From an uncultured Mollicutes bacterium (GTDB lineage: Bacteria > Bacillota_I > Bacilli_A > Acholeplasmatales > Anaeroplasmataceae), in contig UQFG01000012.1 of NCBI GenBank assembly GCA_900540175.1, positions 1 through 48,966 on the forward strand: 48,966 nt of DNA, given 5' to 3'. The notes beneath the pieces were generated by a model. The model had not been told where the DNA came from and made no database searches. It saw nothing but the letters and a program-made list of their open reading frames with translations. Position 1 is the first letter of the stretch. The number at the start of each line of letters is the position of its first letter. Both the position numbers and the translations under genes were made by a program. Of the stretch, positions 48,962 to 48,966 are shown in pieces.

Positions 48962-48966
48962 GTCGC

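Noticed and set aside
1..48966. CRISPR arrays and tRNA or rRNA genes
   Set aside because: I saw no regularly spaced repeats and no tRNA or rRNA signature in reading both strands by eye; a tRNAscan or CRISPR search was not possible here.

Overview
The window reads as one stretch of chromosome from a low-GC, Gram-positive, probably anaerobic member of the Bacillota. The signs are the rimP-nusA-ylxR-ylxQ-infB-rbfA and infC-rpmI-rplT operons in Bacillota order, a probable AUU start on infC, an [FeFe] hydrogenase, an NADP-type glutamate dehydrogenase, type III pantothenate kinase and an ECF S-component. Strong AGGAGG-type ribosome sites and TTGACA/TATAAT promoters recur throughout. An Erysipelotrichales-like lineage is my guess, not something the sequence proves. 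I saw no rRNA, tRNA, CRISPR array, transposase or integrase gene.

Layout. 1-3.8 kb: a worn patch of defence-type genes (an AbiEii-like nucleotidyltransferase without a clear N-terminus, a frameshifted TIR-like pseudogene, a GIY-YIG/DUF4357 protein) lies between two copies of a ~108-bp repeat. The repeat is the 3' end of an aldo/keto reductase gene plus its terminator. 3.9-7.1 kb: a MarR-controlled redox operon (FMN reductase, aldo/keto reductase, flavodoxin-like lipoprotein, carboxymuconolactone decarboxylase-cupin fusion) whose promoter carries a clear palindromic operator. 7.3-14 kb: single genes (membrane protein, ABC-F, GdhA plus a small FakA-like domain protein, a soluble hybrid histidine kinase, a divergent macro-domain protein). 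14-18.5 kb: the nusA-infB operon. 18.5-22.8 kb: two small minus-strand genes, the Mrp/ApbC ATPase, and a four-gene unit of a secreted protein, a membrane-anchored protein and an ABC exporter. 22.8-24.2 kb: infC-rpmI-rplT behind an attenuator-type leader. 24.3-28.5 kb: [FeFe] hydrogenase, family 28 glycoside hydrolase and an AEC permease.

28.5-40.4 kb is an accessory island. After an NTF2/SnoaL-like gene comes a tight + strand operon: a very large coiled-coil SF1 helicase (split by a frameshift), a 737-residue protein with a HEPN-like RNxxxH tail, a coiled-coil protein, a two-part AAA+ protein with a ClpB-type pore loop, and an NrdG-like radical-SAM enzyme. Its best promoter has a run of ten G in the spacer between -35 and -10, an arrangement known from phase-variable genes elsewhere. 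This set does not match any defence system I can name and is the best candidate here for an undescribed system.

40.4-49 kb returns to core genes: an ATP-grasp ligase (minus strand), membrane proteins, an ECF S-component with coaX and an alpha/beta hydrolase, a DEAD-box helicase with a DbpA-type tail, rsmD and an unrecognised gene. Between 45.30 and 45.53 kb lies an apparently free-standing structured RNA gene of about 190 nt, with its own promoter and terminator, whose family I cannot name.
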